This document shows positions 54,031 to 63,031 of a DNA stretch of 64,000 nt, piece after piece; within the stretch, counting starts at the first letter, position 1; the number at the start of each line of letters is the position of its first letter. This stretch comes from Bacteriovoracaceae bacterium. GTDB lineage: Bacteria; Bdellovibrionota; Bacteriovoracia; Bacteriovoracales; Bacteriovoracaceae. The notes under the pieces are model-generated. The model did not search any database. It had not been told where the DNA came from and saw only the letters and a list, made by a program, of their open reading frames with translations. The stretch lies in NCBI GenBank assembly GCA_018649885.1, contig JABIHA010000113.1:1-64000 (forward strand), given 5' to 3'. The position numbers and the translations under genes are program-made.

Positions 54031-54975
54031 CTAACCTGATATCTTGTTATTCATCATCATGTACATTGGCATAAAGGAATTGTGCGATCCAAATTTAATC
54101 CCCTCTACAATTCCTTCAACATCATCCACTAAATCTCTTAAAGAGAAGGGCCTTTTCTCTTTGATATACTTGAATTTAAAATCACCTTTTAAATTCATCT
54201 CAGAAAATATCGCTCTACCTGCAGTCCAAAGGCTCGCAATCTCGTCAACGAGTCCAAGTTCTTTTGCAACTGTTCCAGAGAAAATTTGTCCTTGAGCATG
54301 ATCGTCGATGTTTCCCTTAATCTTCGATTTTCTTCTCGCCATAATATGATTTTTAAATTGGTCGTGAACTCCTGAAAGCATATTTTTCATGTATAACTTT
54401 TCTTCCTTAGTCATTTTACGATGAGGAGAGCCGATATCTTTATAGAGACCTGATTTAATTATTCCTGGTTTAACTTTTGCAAATTCATATAACTTAGATA
54501 GATCCATAAAGTGCATAATTACACCTATGGAGCCCGTCAAAGTACCGGCATTTGCATATATTTTTCTGCAGGCAGCGCCAATATAGTAACCACCACTAGC
54601 AGCGATAGAACCAAAACTTGCATAGACTGGTTTTTCTTTATCAATACGAATAATTTCATCATAAATTTCTTGAGTCGGGCCAACAGATCCACCAGGAGAT
54701 TCAACTCTCAAGATAATGGCCTTTACTGATTTGTCTTTCTCAGCTCTTAGTAAATTTTCTATCACTTTTTTAGATTCGAAAATAACACCTTTTACTTCGA
54801 CTACACCAATTACGTCACCGCCACTTTTTCCCCAACTGACATTACCTTCACCACTTTCTTTAAGACTAGAAAGAGTAAAGTGCGCAAATAACAAAAGTAG
54901 CGCAAAGAAAAAAATGATAAGGAAAAAAACCAATATGAGCCCCTTCCCCTGCTTATTTTGGGCCGCATTCGACAC
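54031..54975 (-). CDS. sppA: Signal peptide peptidase SppA, single-domain type
   Basis: 314 residues. One N-terminal membrane helix (ILVFFLIIFFFALLLLFAH) is followed by the S49 core. RVESPGGSVGPTQEIYDEI and SFGSIAASGGYYIGAAC carry the catalytic Ser, and GIIKSGLYKDIGSPHRKMT holds the Lys region. It is half the length of the E. coli two-domain enzyme and matches the short bacterial type. It degrades released signal peptides in the membrane. First gene of the run leading into lapB and the tol genes. Confidence 0.92.
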   Translation of the reverse strand: MSNAAQNKQGKGLILVFFLIIFFFALLLLFAHFTLSSLKESGEGNVSWGKSGGDVIGVVEVKGVIFESKKVIENLLRAEKDKSVKAIILRVESPGGSVGPTQEIYDEIIRIDKEKPVYASFGSIAASGGYYIGAACRKIYANAGTLTGSIGVIMHFMDLSKLYEFAKVKPGIIKSGLYKDIGSPHRKMTKEEKLYMKNMLSGVHDQFKNHIMARRKSKIKGNIDDHAQGQIFSGTVAKELGLVDEIASLWTAGRAIFSEMNLKGDFKFKYIKEKRPFSLRDLVDDVEGIVEGIKFGSHNSFMPMYMMMNNKISG

Positions 54976-55232
54976 AACATCCTCCAGTTAAAGCACTCTA
55001 GATAGCTAACCAATTTTTAGATAGATAGAGTGCAAATAAATATAGTTTAATCAATTCCCCATGCTTGGTCCACATGCCAGATGCAGCTAAATATCTAATT
55101 TCCCACTGTGCTCAGAAGCTTCAGGGAAAATGTGCATCTTTCCTTAAAGCACCGTGTTAAAATGACGATAGGACTTAGGTAGGGTTTTATTAAAACATAC
55201 GGGACCTCGAATATCTTACTAGGAGATAAAAA

Positions 55233-55493
55233 ATGGGAAAGAAATTACTTCTAGCAGCACTTTTGGTGGTCTTTTCACTTCCTGCAATGGCCGTAAATGG
55301 CGGAGACGAACGTTTCGAATCAGCTTCTAGAGATGCCCTTTGGTATAGCGTAGAGCAAGATGAAGAAAACCGGCTACCTGCCAGTTACAACGACATGACA
55401 GAGGAAAAGGCACAGGAGAACTTCCAGAAAAAGCATCAACAAAGAAAAGTTGAGTACTGGAATCACGAAACTAAAAGATCGCATGCACCTTGA
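55233..55493 (+). CDS. Small periplasmic protein, unknown
   Basis: 86 residues with a clear signal peptide (MGKKLLLAALLVVFSLPAMA) and TAGGAGATAAAAA before the ATG. The mature part is highly charged and helical (EEKAQENFQKKHQQRKVEYWNHETKRSH) with no Cys. It could be a chaperone-like or structural protein. No family recognised. Its terminator lies inside the end of rlmN. Confidence 0.7.
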   Translation: MGKKLLLAALLVVFSLPAMAVNGGDERFESASRDALWYSVEQDEENRLPASYNDMTEEKAQENFQKKHQQRKVEYWNHETKRSHAP

Positions 55494-55502
55494 AAATTTT
55501 TA

Positions 55503-56588
55503 TTAAGATTCAATACTTGAAAAGCCGGGTAATTTACTCGGCTTTTTTGTGGCCAGAGATTTCAATTGACCACATGCTGCCAAAATATCATCTCCCTTAG
55601 TCACTCTCACTGTCGCTACAAGCCCTCTTTTATTCAATGATTCACAAAACCACTCTACTAGGGCGTCCGCCGGTTTCTTAAATCGACTTCCAGGAAATTC
55701 ATTAAAAGGAATGATATTAACCTTAGACTCTTTCTTGTTTAATAAGCTAACAAGGGCCCTAATATCTTCTTCGCTGTCGTTGAGATCTCTAATTAAAATA
55801 TATTCGTAAGTAATTCTTCTAAAGGCCTTTAGTGGAATTTTTTCAATGGCCTGGAATAGACGCTTTATATCGTAAGCCCGGTTTAAAGGCATAAGCTCAG
55901 AGCGCACTTCATCGTTTGCGGAATGAAGTGAAATAGCAATATTCACTGGTGGGAATTCATCTAATTTTTCAATTTGGGGAACTAGGCCTGAAGTTGAAAG
56001 GGTAATTCTTCTTTGACCCAGGCCCAGGCCTTTGGGGTCGAGAAAAATCTTAGTGGCCATCTTCATATTTTCAAAATTATGGAGTGGCTCTCCCATTCCC
56101 ATATATACAATATTCGATATTTTACTCTCACTACCTTCATCATCTTTTAACCATGAGCTTGCCAAAAGAAATTGCAAAACAACCTCATGTGTAGACAAAT
56201 TGCGAGTTAAACCTTGAGTCCCTGTGTGACAAAAAGTGCAGCCAATAGCGCACCCAACTTGAGAAGAAAGACAAAGTGTTCTTCGCTTTAAGGAACTGAT
56301 TATCACCATCTCTACTTGGTGGCCGTCTTTGAATCCAATTAAAAACTTTGTGGTCCCATCTTTTGAAGTGGAGTTCCAAACAATTTTTGGAATAGAAAAT
56401 GAAAACTCAGATTTTAGTTTTTCTCGATTCGTGAGAGAAATATTACTCCACTGATCAATATCAAAGATTCTTTTACAATAGATCCAATCAAAAATTTGAT
56501 TTACAAGATAACTAGGCATACCCATTTTTTTGAGTCTTTGACTTAGGGACTCAGAGTCGTAGTCTAGAATGTGGTCAATGAGCGACAC
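55503..56588 (-). CDS. rlmN: Dual-specificity 23S rRNA / tRNA methyltransferase RlmN
   Basis: 361 residues with an N-terminal helical domain (1-90). The radical-SAM motif CAIGCTFCHTG (three Cys) is near residue 112. GEPLHNF and RRITLSTSGLVPQ follow. The C-terminal Cys used for methyl transfer is in GDDILAACGQLK. It makes m2A at 23S rRNA 2503 and tRNA 37. It is monocistronic, with a short gap to the upstream unknown gene. Confidence 0.95.
   Translation of the reverse strand: MSLIDHILDYDSESLSQRLKKMGMPSYLVNQIFDWIYCKRIFDIDQWSNISLTNREKLKSEFSFSIPKIVWNSTSKDGTTKFLIGFKDGHQVEMVIISSLKRRTLCLSSQVGCAIGCTFCHTGTQGLTRNLSTHEVVLQFLLASSWLKDDEGSESKISNIVYMGMGEPLHNFENMKMATKIFLDPKGLGLGQRRITLSTSGLVPQIEKLDEFPPVNIAISLHSANDEVRSELMPLNRAYDIKRLFQAIEKIPLKAFRRITYEYILIRDLNDSEEDIRALVSLLNKKESKVNIIPFNEFPGSRFKKPADALVEWFCESLNKRGLVATVRVTKGDDILAACGQLKSLATKKPSKLPGFSSIES
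55519..55549 (+). terminator. Terminator embedded in the 3' end of rlmN
   Basis: AAAAGCCGGGTAA and TTTACTCGGCTTTTTT pair with one G-T wobble and end in a T run on the plus strand. It stops the small secreted-protein transcript while also encoding the final residues of RlmN on the other strand (the rlmN stop is at 55503). Confidence 0.75.
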
Positions 56589-56646
56589 GGGGCAGTATTC
56601 CTTTTTTTGGTATCTACCCCATACCTACAAAGAGTGTGGCCCTTTA

Positions 56647-57099
56647 TCAACTATCTTTGAAAATTCTACCAAAAAAAGAAGAATTAGTGCCCTTATTCTT
56701 GTTGGTTTCAATCATATGCCCAGCTAGAAGGCTTTTCTTAAAACCGGCAATATCAAAAACTTGCTCAACCATTTGGTTGTAGTCAAAAACAGAATGAAAA
56801 TAGACCTGAGGGGAGCCAATTTTCTCACCAAGAGATAACCCAAAACGATGTAAATCAGAAATGTTCTGAAAAGGTCCAATTCCCAAATGATCATCAGATT
56901 CTTTCATAAAAACTGATTGGTATTGAAGTTTTAAATCATTCCAACTGAGATCCTCTTGATCAGAAAAAAAATAGGTGATCCTATAATGTTTTTCACCTTG
57001 TAGATCGAGAACAGAGCTTTCATCTGCTACTTCTTCCTCACCAACTGCAGGGTTGGCATAGTCGTATATCAAAAAAAGCGGATAGGCATTTTTCATCAT
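56647..57099 (-). CDS. Unknown protein coupled to the 579-residue gene
   Basis: 150 residues of soluble composition with no signal peptide. Mixed alpha/beta patterns (YFFSDQEDLSWNDLKLQYQSVF; GSPQVYFHSVFDYNQMVEQVF) and a Lys/Asn-rich C-terminus are visible. It starts ten bases after the stop of the upstream 579-residue gene with AGGA in front, so the two are likely co-translated and may interact. No family recognised. Confidence 0.55.
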   Translation of the reverse strand: MMKNAYPLFLIYDYANPAVGEEEVADESSVLDLQGEKHYRITYFFSDQEDLSWNDLKLQYQSVFMKESDDHLGIGPFQNISDLHRFGLSLGEKIGSPQVYFHSVFDYNQMVEQVFDIAGFKKSLLAGHMIETNKNKGTNSSFFGRIFKDS

Positions 57100-57109
57100 T
57101 TCATCCTAT

Positions 57110-58849
57110 TCATTCGAAGTGACCAAAATCCAGCGAAACTGAACCACCTGGCAATAATTCTAGATCAACGCCTATAGGGGTTGATTTCACTGAGGCATTC
57201 TCTTTTTCACTTATTTTTAAAAAGGCAAAGTTTTTAGAGCCAACAACTTTTGCCTTTCTTTTATAGCTAGAAGGATTAAAAAAGCTTACCCTTCTCACCT
57301 CCTCATAAGTTAATTCAATATTACTTGGAGAACGTCTTAACCAAAGGAAGTTAATATCTTTATCATGTTCAATTTTAAGATGAGATAAATCTGCATAATT
57401 TAAAAGTTTATTCCAAAAAGCATCTTTTTTCCCAGACGCAGAGTTGGAGAGCTCATTGCCATCAAAGTAAACGAGTGATCCCTCACCAAGTTTACATAAA
57501 ACTAGACTACTAATAAGCTTTACTTCCTGTGTATCAATATCATTTTCAATGATAAAAGCATTAAGCCTCTTTATAAGAGAAGGATCTAGTGAATCAGTAT
57601 CAAAAACGACTCTTTCTCCATTAAGAAAAATTCTTAAAACTTTTTCAAATGATTTTCTAGACATTCCAAGGCCATGGAAAAAATATATTTTTTTGTGGCC
57701 AATGCATTCATCAATATCTAATTCTTGTAGATCTTTTAAAATATAAGTACCATGGTATGAACAAGATAAAAAATTCGCTAGGCCATTATTTTTCCAACAA
57801 AGACCTTCTTTTAGCCCAGTCTCATTTCGAAAAAGCTCAAATAGCCACAGTGGAAAAAAGGTGGTTGGTGTAAAATCATCGAATAACTCGCCATTCAAAT
57901 TTTGATAGAAAAAGCTCTTACTAAGTAGATGTTCAAAAGCCTTATTCAAGACACCATTTTTAATTTTACCATCTAAAAGTACGCTGGTAGGAGATACTCC
58001 CAAGGTTATTGACTCCGTCACTTCCTTAAAGTATCGCCCCACATCTTCCTTTCTTTCAGATGACCGTAAAAAGATGTCGTATGGTCTTGCCCCTAAAAAG
58101 GCGAATTTCAAAACCCCTACCCAACTTGAATTCAAACACTCTTTAGCTGAATTATGGTAAAGATCTTTTATCATTTTTTTATATTGATTTTTATATTGAT
58201 TTTCTACATCAGGAGTAATCGCAACGTCTCCAAACTGCTTTCTTTTCTCATCAATTTTAAGCCCTAAAAATTTACTAAATCCCTTCATAAAGGAACGTGA
58301 TGAATCAGAAAAATAATCTTGGTACTCGCCCGACTCAAGGTAGCCTGACTCCATTCCAATAATATCAGCATCAACTCCATTGCTTGATAGGTACTGTCCA
58401 AGAGACCAAACAAAACTTCTAAAAACTTTGTAGAGTTTTGTATCAAAGAATGAATAAAGCTTTAATATACTGCCATCACTGTCAATAACAGAATAGACAA
58501 GCCCATTACTAGCACAAGCGAGACTACTGGCAAGTGCTGGTGCAATTCCTCCATTAACAAGAAATGGACATGGTCCGAGCGGTACTAAAAAGCACACTTC
58601 TTTTCCCATCTCTTTTGCTAGAAAATATATTTTCTTAAGATCGGTCTCAGGTCTTTTTTCACCAAAGTCAAAACCACCTTCTTCATTAAGGTGAAATCCC
58701 CAGTTGATTGGCACAAATAGTGGAACATTTCTATCGTATGAAGAAATCTTGTTCTCCCACAAAGAATAAGAGGTTTTCCAATAAAAAAACCAGTTTTCCC
58801 CAGGAAGGGATGGATCACATTTACGGTCTGTTGAACTTAATTGTCCCAA
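57110..58849 (-). CDS. Unknown large cytoplasmic protein, possibly glycosidase-like
   Basis: 579 residues, TTG start behind AAGGA, no signal peptide. The first 130 residues (KTSYSLWENKISSYDRNVPLFVPINWGFHL, RPETDLKKIYFLAKEMGKEVCFLVPLGPCPFLVNGG) have the texture of the TIM-barrel entrance of GH42-type beta-galactosidases. The expected two catalytic Glu residues were not identified. The middle region is rich in Phe and Tyr. The C-terminal 150 residues end in beta strands (VDLELLPGGSVSLDFGHFE). The glycosidase suggestion is tentative. It lies 18 bases after the DUF952 gene. Confidence 0.5.
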   Translation of the reverse strand: MGQLSSTDRKCDPSLPGENWFFYWKTSYSLWENKISSYDRNVPLFVPINWGFHLNEEGGFDFGEKRPETDLKKIYFLAKEMGKEVCFLVPLGPCPFLVNGGIAPALASSLACASNGLVYSVIDSDGSILKLYSFFDTKLYKVFRSFVWSLGQYLSSNGVDADIIGMESGYLESGEYQDYFSDSSRSFMKGFSKFLGLKIDEKRKQFGDVAITPDVENQYKNQYKKMIKDLYHNSAKECLNSSWVGVLKFAFLGARPYDIFLRSSERKEDVGRYFKEVTESITLGVSPTSVLLDGKIKNGVLNKAFEHLLSKSFFYQNLNGELFDDFTPTTFFPLWLFELFRNETGLKEGLCWKNNGLANFLSCSYHGTYILKDLQELDIDECIGHKKIYFFHGLGMSRKSFEKVLRIFLNGERVVFDTDSLDPSLIKRLNAFIIENDIDTQEVKLISSLVLCKLGEGSLVYFDGNELSNSASGKKDAFWNKLLNYADLSHLKIEHDKDINFLWLRRSPSNIELTYEEVRRVSFFNPSSYKRKAKVVGSKNFAFLKISEKENASVKSTPIGVDLELLPGGSVSLDFGHFE

Positions 58850-58867
58850 GCTATTTATCCTTGTCTT

Positions 58868-59221
58868 CTAATCAGCTAAGTTTTCGGGAAGAACAAAATG
58901 CCCATCCGAATCCCTTTCAAAAGGGAATGTTTTCTCTACCGCACTGATATTTAATGGACCCATAATATGCGGAAACTCAGTGGTGGCCAGAGGTGTTTCA
59001 TAGGGAACACGGTACTCAACCGGTGAGGTCAGGTTCACAGTATTTATTCTTAAAATAATTAAATCTTGTGCATCCTTTAGAATCGTATTGGCCACGGTCA
59101 ATATTTGATCCGGTAATGCACACCCAATGAATCCCATTTTTTGGAATATTACCGGCTTGTAGTCCGTACCTTGAAGTGAATTATTATACTCAACCTTAGC
59201 TGCAATGTGGTAAATTTTCAT
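58868..59221 (-). CDS. DUF952-family protein
   Basis: 117 residues with the family's spaced motifs: IYHIAAKVEY at the start, GFIGCALPDQILTVAN (usually GFIHCS), DLIILRINTVNLTSPVEYRV, and EFPHIMGPLNISAV (usually FPHIYGPL). The protein is small, soluble and of unknown biochemical role in general. First gene of the three-gene minus-strand run 58868, 57110, 56647. Confidence 0.75.
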   Translation of the reverse strand: MKIYHIAAKVEYNNSLQGTDYKPVIFQKMGFIGCALPDQILTVANTILKDAQDLIILRINTVNLTSPVEYRVPYETPLATTEFPHIMGPLNISAVEKTFPFERDSDGHFVLPENLAD

Positions 59222-59297
59222 CTCACCTATTTCCTTGTATTAGAATTATAATGACAAATAATGATAAATCCATTTTTAGTAAAAAAGGCAGGGGAAG

Positions 59298-60650
59298 ATG
59301 GACTATTCTAGTCAACTTTTAGTAGTAGGAGAGGACAATGGCCTAAGGGCCAAGTGCATACTCATCCTTGAAAACCTCTTTGATACCAGTCTGATCATCG
59401 AGTACACAAATATATCTGAAGCCATTGAAGAAATTGAAATGAATGACACTATTACCTTTGTGGTATTGCAGGCTTCTGCTGATGAGATGGCACAAAACGA
59501 TTTTAATGAACAGCTAAAAAAAATGAATTCAAGCTGCCCAGTTTTAGTCATAACAGATGAAGATGAATTCAAGGATAATAACAAAATATGTTATATCCAA
59601 ACTCCTTTCACAGTGGCAGATTTTCAAAAAAAGATTTCGCGTATTCACCAAGACCTTGCTGAAGATTCCAACAACGCCAGCTACAGAAAAGTAAGGATTG
59701 CCAATTTTTGGAGATTTAATAAATCTCTATGTGATATCTACCTAAAGCTTTCAGATATAAAATATGTCAAAATTATCAATAATAATGAGCAATATTCGCG
59801 TTCAGATATAGAAAAATATTCAAAGAAAAAGCTCGATCATCTCTATATTAGAAATGAAGATTTTGAAAACTTTGCTTGTGGCCAATTTCATACACCATTT
59901 TTAATTCTTGATAAATCTCAGTGGAAAGAAGGTCAGGAAGAAGAGGCCTTACTCACAACCCACGCTTTCATCCACGATCTTGCAAAAAATGTTGGTATTA
60001 GCAAGTTGGCAGTTGAACTTGCAGAAGCCTATGTAAAAGAAATCGAAGCACTCATAACTAAAGAAGAAGATATATATGGTTTATTTTTAAAAATGAGAGA
60101 AAATAGAGATTATCTTTATGATCACTCTTATTTAATATCTTGCTTAAGTGCTTCAATGTGCATGGAACTGCCCTGGAAAAACAGAGATGAAATTGCAAAA
60201 AAGCTTACACTGGCAGCTATTTTTCATGACATCACAATAGACGACCCAAACCTTGCTATGATTGATGACATTAACTCACCACTTCTTAAAGAATTCTCAC
60301 TTGAACAAAGAAAGAAATTTAAGGAGCATCCTGAAAAAACAGTAGAAATGATTCGAAAAATAAAGAGTTTTCCAGCCGATGTGGAAACTATTATCTTCCA
60401 GCATCATGAGAAAATTGATGGTAGTGGTTTTCCCAAAGGAATTGCCGAGAAACATATCTCTCCGCTATCTGGGGCCTTTCAAATTATCCACTCATTTGTT
60501 TCAGAGCTCTATAATCATGAGTTTGATCAGTCCAAGGTTGAAGAAATACTACTTGGGCTCTACAAAACCTATGGCAGCGGCGCTTTCAAAGTCCAAATGG
60601 AATCCCTTCTAAAGTCCCTAGAACTGGAATTGACCCTAAAATTTGAGTAA
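59298..60650 (+). CDS. HD-GYP-like regulator with degenerate receiver
   Basis: 450 residues. The N-terminal 115 residues resemble a response-regulator receiver (LLVVGEDNGLRAKCILILENL), but the phosphoacceptor position reads VVLQASADEM, without the expected Asp. A middle region of unknown fold follows. The C-terminal HD-GYP-like domain has FHDITIDD (His-Asp), HPEKTVEMI and HHEKIDGSGFPKGI, the last being the HHExxDGxGYP motif with Phe for Tyr. HD-GYP domains cut c-di-GMP. Missing residues make activity uncertain. It could connect to the PilZ protein's c-di-GMP signalling. Confidence 0.75.
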   Translation: MDYSSQLLVVGEDNGLRAKCILILENLFDTSLIIEYTNISEAIEEIEMNDTITFVVLQASADEMAQNDFNEQLKKMNSSCPVLVITDEDEFKDNNKICYIQTPFTVADFQKKISRIHQDLAEDSNNASYRKVRIANFWRFNKSLCDIYLKLSDIKYVKIINNNEQYSRSDIEKYSKKKLDHLYIRNEDFENFACGQFHTPFLILDKSQWKEGQEEEALLTTHAFIHDLAKNVGISKLAVELAEAYVKEIEALITKEEDIYGLFLKMRENRDYLYDHSYLISCLSASMCMELPWKNRDEIAKKLTLAAIFHDITIDDPNLAMIDDINSPLLKEFSLEQRKKFKEHPEKTVEMIRKIKSFPADVETIIFQHHEKIDGSGFPKGIAEKHISPLSGAFQIIHSFVSELYNHEFDQSKVEEILLGLYKTYGSGAFKVQMESLLKSLELELTLKFE

Positions 60651-60731
60651 CACCTCCCCTGTGCGTCTTGCCCACTCCCCCATTTTGTTGCTATAAGCCA
60701 AAGTTAAACTAATTTGTCTTAGGGGAAGAAA

Positions 60732-61895
60732 ATGTGGTTTTTTTCACAAGAAGAAAAAGAGCTTCAAAACGTTTGCCAGAGCTTTGCTCAAAAAGAATTG
60801 GCACCAAAAGCCGCAGAGCTAGACAACACTGAAACTTTCAATTTAGAGGCCTTCAAAAAGATGGGCGAAATTGGACTTTTAGGCATCACTGCAGATCCTG
60901 AATATGGAGGAGCAGGCCTCGGGGCAACATCTGCAACCATTGTGATGGAAGAATTTGGCAAGGCTTGTGCATCAACTACTCTTTCGTATTTGGCCCACTC
61001 AATTCTATGTGTAAATAACATCGATAAAAATGCCTCAAAAGAACAAAAGCAGAAATATCTACCAAAGCTAATTACAGGCGAGCAGATTGGTTGCATGGGA
61101 ATGAGTGAGCCAGGCTATGGCTCTGACGCCATTGGTATCCAAACAAAAGCAAAGTTGAATGGCGATTCATACACAGTTAATGGCAGTAAAATGTGGATCA
61201 CCAATGCACAAAATAGTGACGTAGCCTATGTCTACACCAGGACTGGCGATCATAAAAAAGATCTCACAACATTTATTTTTGACAAAACCATGCCAGGATA
61301 CAGCACAGGAAATCCCATTCACAAAATGGGGATGAAGGCTTCCCCTACAGGTGAGCTAATTTTTGAAAATGCAAAAGTCCCAGTTGGTAATAGGGTAGGA
61401 GAAGAGGGTGACTCTGTTTACCACATGATGAGAAACCTCGAGCTTGAAAGAATTACTATCGCAGGCCTTTCACTGGGAATAGCAAAAGCATGTGTTGAAC
61501 AATGTCTTCGATATGCTAATGAAAGAAAGCAATTTGGAAAGTCTATCGGTGAATTTCAGCTCGTTCAAAAAATGATCGCTGAAATGACTACAGAGCTTGA
61601 AATGATGAGAAGTTTTCTCTATACCACTGCCAAAAGTTATGACGAAGGAAATGTCAGTCCTGCGAGATCAAGAGTTCTAGCAGCTCAGGTCAAACTAGCA
61701 ATCCCAAAAATGACTACTAAAATTGCCCTTGATGCTATTCAACTCCACGGTGGTTATGGATACTCAAGAGAGTTTCCAGTTGAAAGATATATGAGAGATA
61801 ACAAACTCAACGAAATTGGGGCTGGGACAAATGAAGTGATGATTATGATTATCGCTAAACAGCTTCTTAAAGATTCTCTTCAAAAAATGAGTTAA
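60732..61895 (+). CDS. Acyl-CoA dehydrogenase, isovaleryl-CoA-like
   Basis: 387 residues with the flavin and acyl-CoA motifs MSEPGYGSDAIGIQTKA, GSKMWITNA and ASPTGELIFENAKVP. The C-terminal position where most acyl-CoA dehydrogenases have the catalytic Glu in EGT reads EIGAGTNEV, as in isovaleryl-CoA dehydrogenase. In that enzyme the base lies in LDLERL, here NLELERI, near residue 238. Leucine degradation is therefore the best guess. It precedes a second dehydrogenase by two bases. Confidence 0.88.
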   Translation: MWFFSQEEKELQNVCQSFAQKELAPKAAELDNTETFNLEAFKKMGEIGLLGITADPEYGGAGLGATSATIVMEEFGKACASTTLSYLAHSILCVNNIDKNASKEQKQKYLPKLITGEQIGCMGMSEPGYGSDAIGIQTKAKLNGDSYTVNGSKMWITNAQNSDVAYVYTRTGDHKKDLTTFIFDKTMPGYSTGNPIHKMGMKASPTGELIFENAKVPVGNRVGEEGDSVYHMMRNLELERITIAGLSLGIAKACVEQCLRYANERKQFGKSIGEFQLVQKMIAEMTTELEMMRSFLYTTAKSYDEGNVSPARSRVLAAQVKLAIPKMTTKIALDAIQLHGGYGYSREFPVERYMRDNKLNEIGAGTNEVMIMIIAKQLLKDSLQKMS

Positions 61896-61897
61896 TT

Positions 61898-63031
61898 ATG
61901 ACTAGTGGACTACATCTTGAACTTGTCGAACAAGTTAGAAAATTTTGCATCAAAAACATTGAGCCTACAGCTGAAAAAGATGATGGTGAAAGCAAATTTA
62001 ATATGGATATATACCGAGGCTTAGGTGAGCTCGGAGTTTGCGGCATTGTACTTCCAGAAAAGTATGGAGGAGCAGGCCTTGGTTATAGCGAGCTTATAGT
62101 CGTCTTAGAAGAAATTGCCAAATTCTCTGCATCATACGCAGTAACACTATCAGTCTCCACAATGGTTCAATCAATGATTGATACATACGGAAGCGAAGAA
62201 CAAAAACAAAAATATCTTCCAGAATTAACTTCTGGGAAAGAAATTGGTGCTTTCTCACTTTCAGAAGCCGGATCCGGCTCTGATGCAGCCTCTCTTAGGA
62301 CTAAAGCAACTTTGAAGGGTGAAGACTATATTTTAAATGGCAGTAAAATGTGGGTAACTTCAGGTGGAGTTGCAAAAACATATGTCGTAATGGCAAGAAG
62401 TGGAGCAGATGGACCAAAAGGGGTCAGCTCTTTTATCGTCCAAAATGGTCAAAGTGGTTTTGAGTTTGGAAAACTTGAAAGTAAAATGGGCCTCAAGGCC
62501 TCTCCTACCAGAGAGTTGATATTTGAAAATTGTAAAATACCCAAATCAAATATTTTAGGAAGCCAAGGTTTGGGATTCAATATTGCTATGAGCGCACTGG
62601 ACAGAGGGAGATTTACTATCGCTTCCATTGCAACTGGACTTGCTAAAAGATCACTTGATGAAGCTGTAAAATACTCCTTAACCAGAAAACAATTTAACCA
62701 ACCTATTTTTGAATTTCAAGGCCTTCAATTCATGATGGCCGATATGGCCTGTGAAATTACGGCTTCTGAACTTTTAGTACAAAAAGCTGCAACGAATTTT
62801 GATGCAGGAATAAATGATCAAAAAATTGCTGCCATGGCAAAATTGAAGGCCACAGATACTGCCATGTCAGTCACAACTGATGCTGTTCAAATAATGGGCG
62901 GAGTTGGATACACTAGTGAGTTTCCTCTTGAAAGATTCATGAGGGACGCAAAGGTTCTGCAAATTGTCGAAGGCACTAACCAAATTCAACGTGTAGTTAT
63001 TTCACGCATGCTAAAAAAGGAATACTCATAG
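61898..63031 (+). CDS. Acyl-CoA dehydrogenase, short-chain type
   Basis: 377 residues with SEAGSGSDAASLRTKA, GSKMWVTSGG and ASPTRELIFENCKIP, plus RQFNQPIFEFQGLQFMMADM. The C-terminal VEGTNQIQRV carries the standard catalytic Glu, in contrast to the preceding paralogue. It oxidises a short- or branched-chain acyl-CoA with FAD and passes electrons to ETF. It starts two bases after its neighbour and its stop overlaps the next gene, so all three are cotranscribed. Confidence 0.9.
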   Translation: MTSGLHLELVEQVRKFCIKNIEPTAEKDDGESKFNMDIYRGLGELGVCGIVLPEKYGGAGLGYSELIVVLEEIAKFSASYAVTLSVSTMVQSMIDTYGSEEQKQKYLPELTSGKEIGAFSLSEAGSGSDAASLRTKATLKGEDYILNGSKMWVTSGGVAKTYVVMARSGADGPKGVSSFIVQNGQSGFEFGKLESKMGLKASPTRELIFENCKIPKSNILGSQGLGFNIAMSALDRGRFTIASIATGLAKRSLDEAVKYSLTRKQFNQPIFEFQGLQFMMADMACEITASELLVQKAATNFDAGINDQKIAAMAKLKATDTAMSVTTDAVQIMGGVGYTSEFPLERFMRDAKVLQIVEGTNQIQRVVISRMLKKEYS

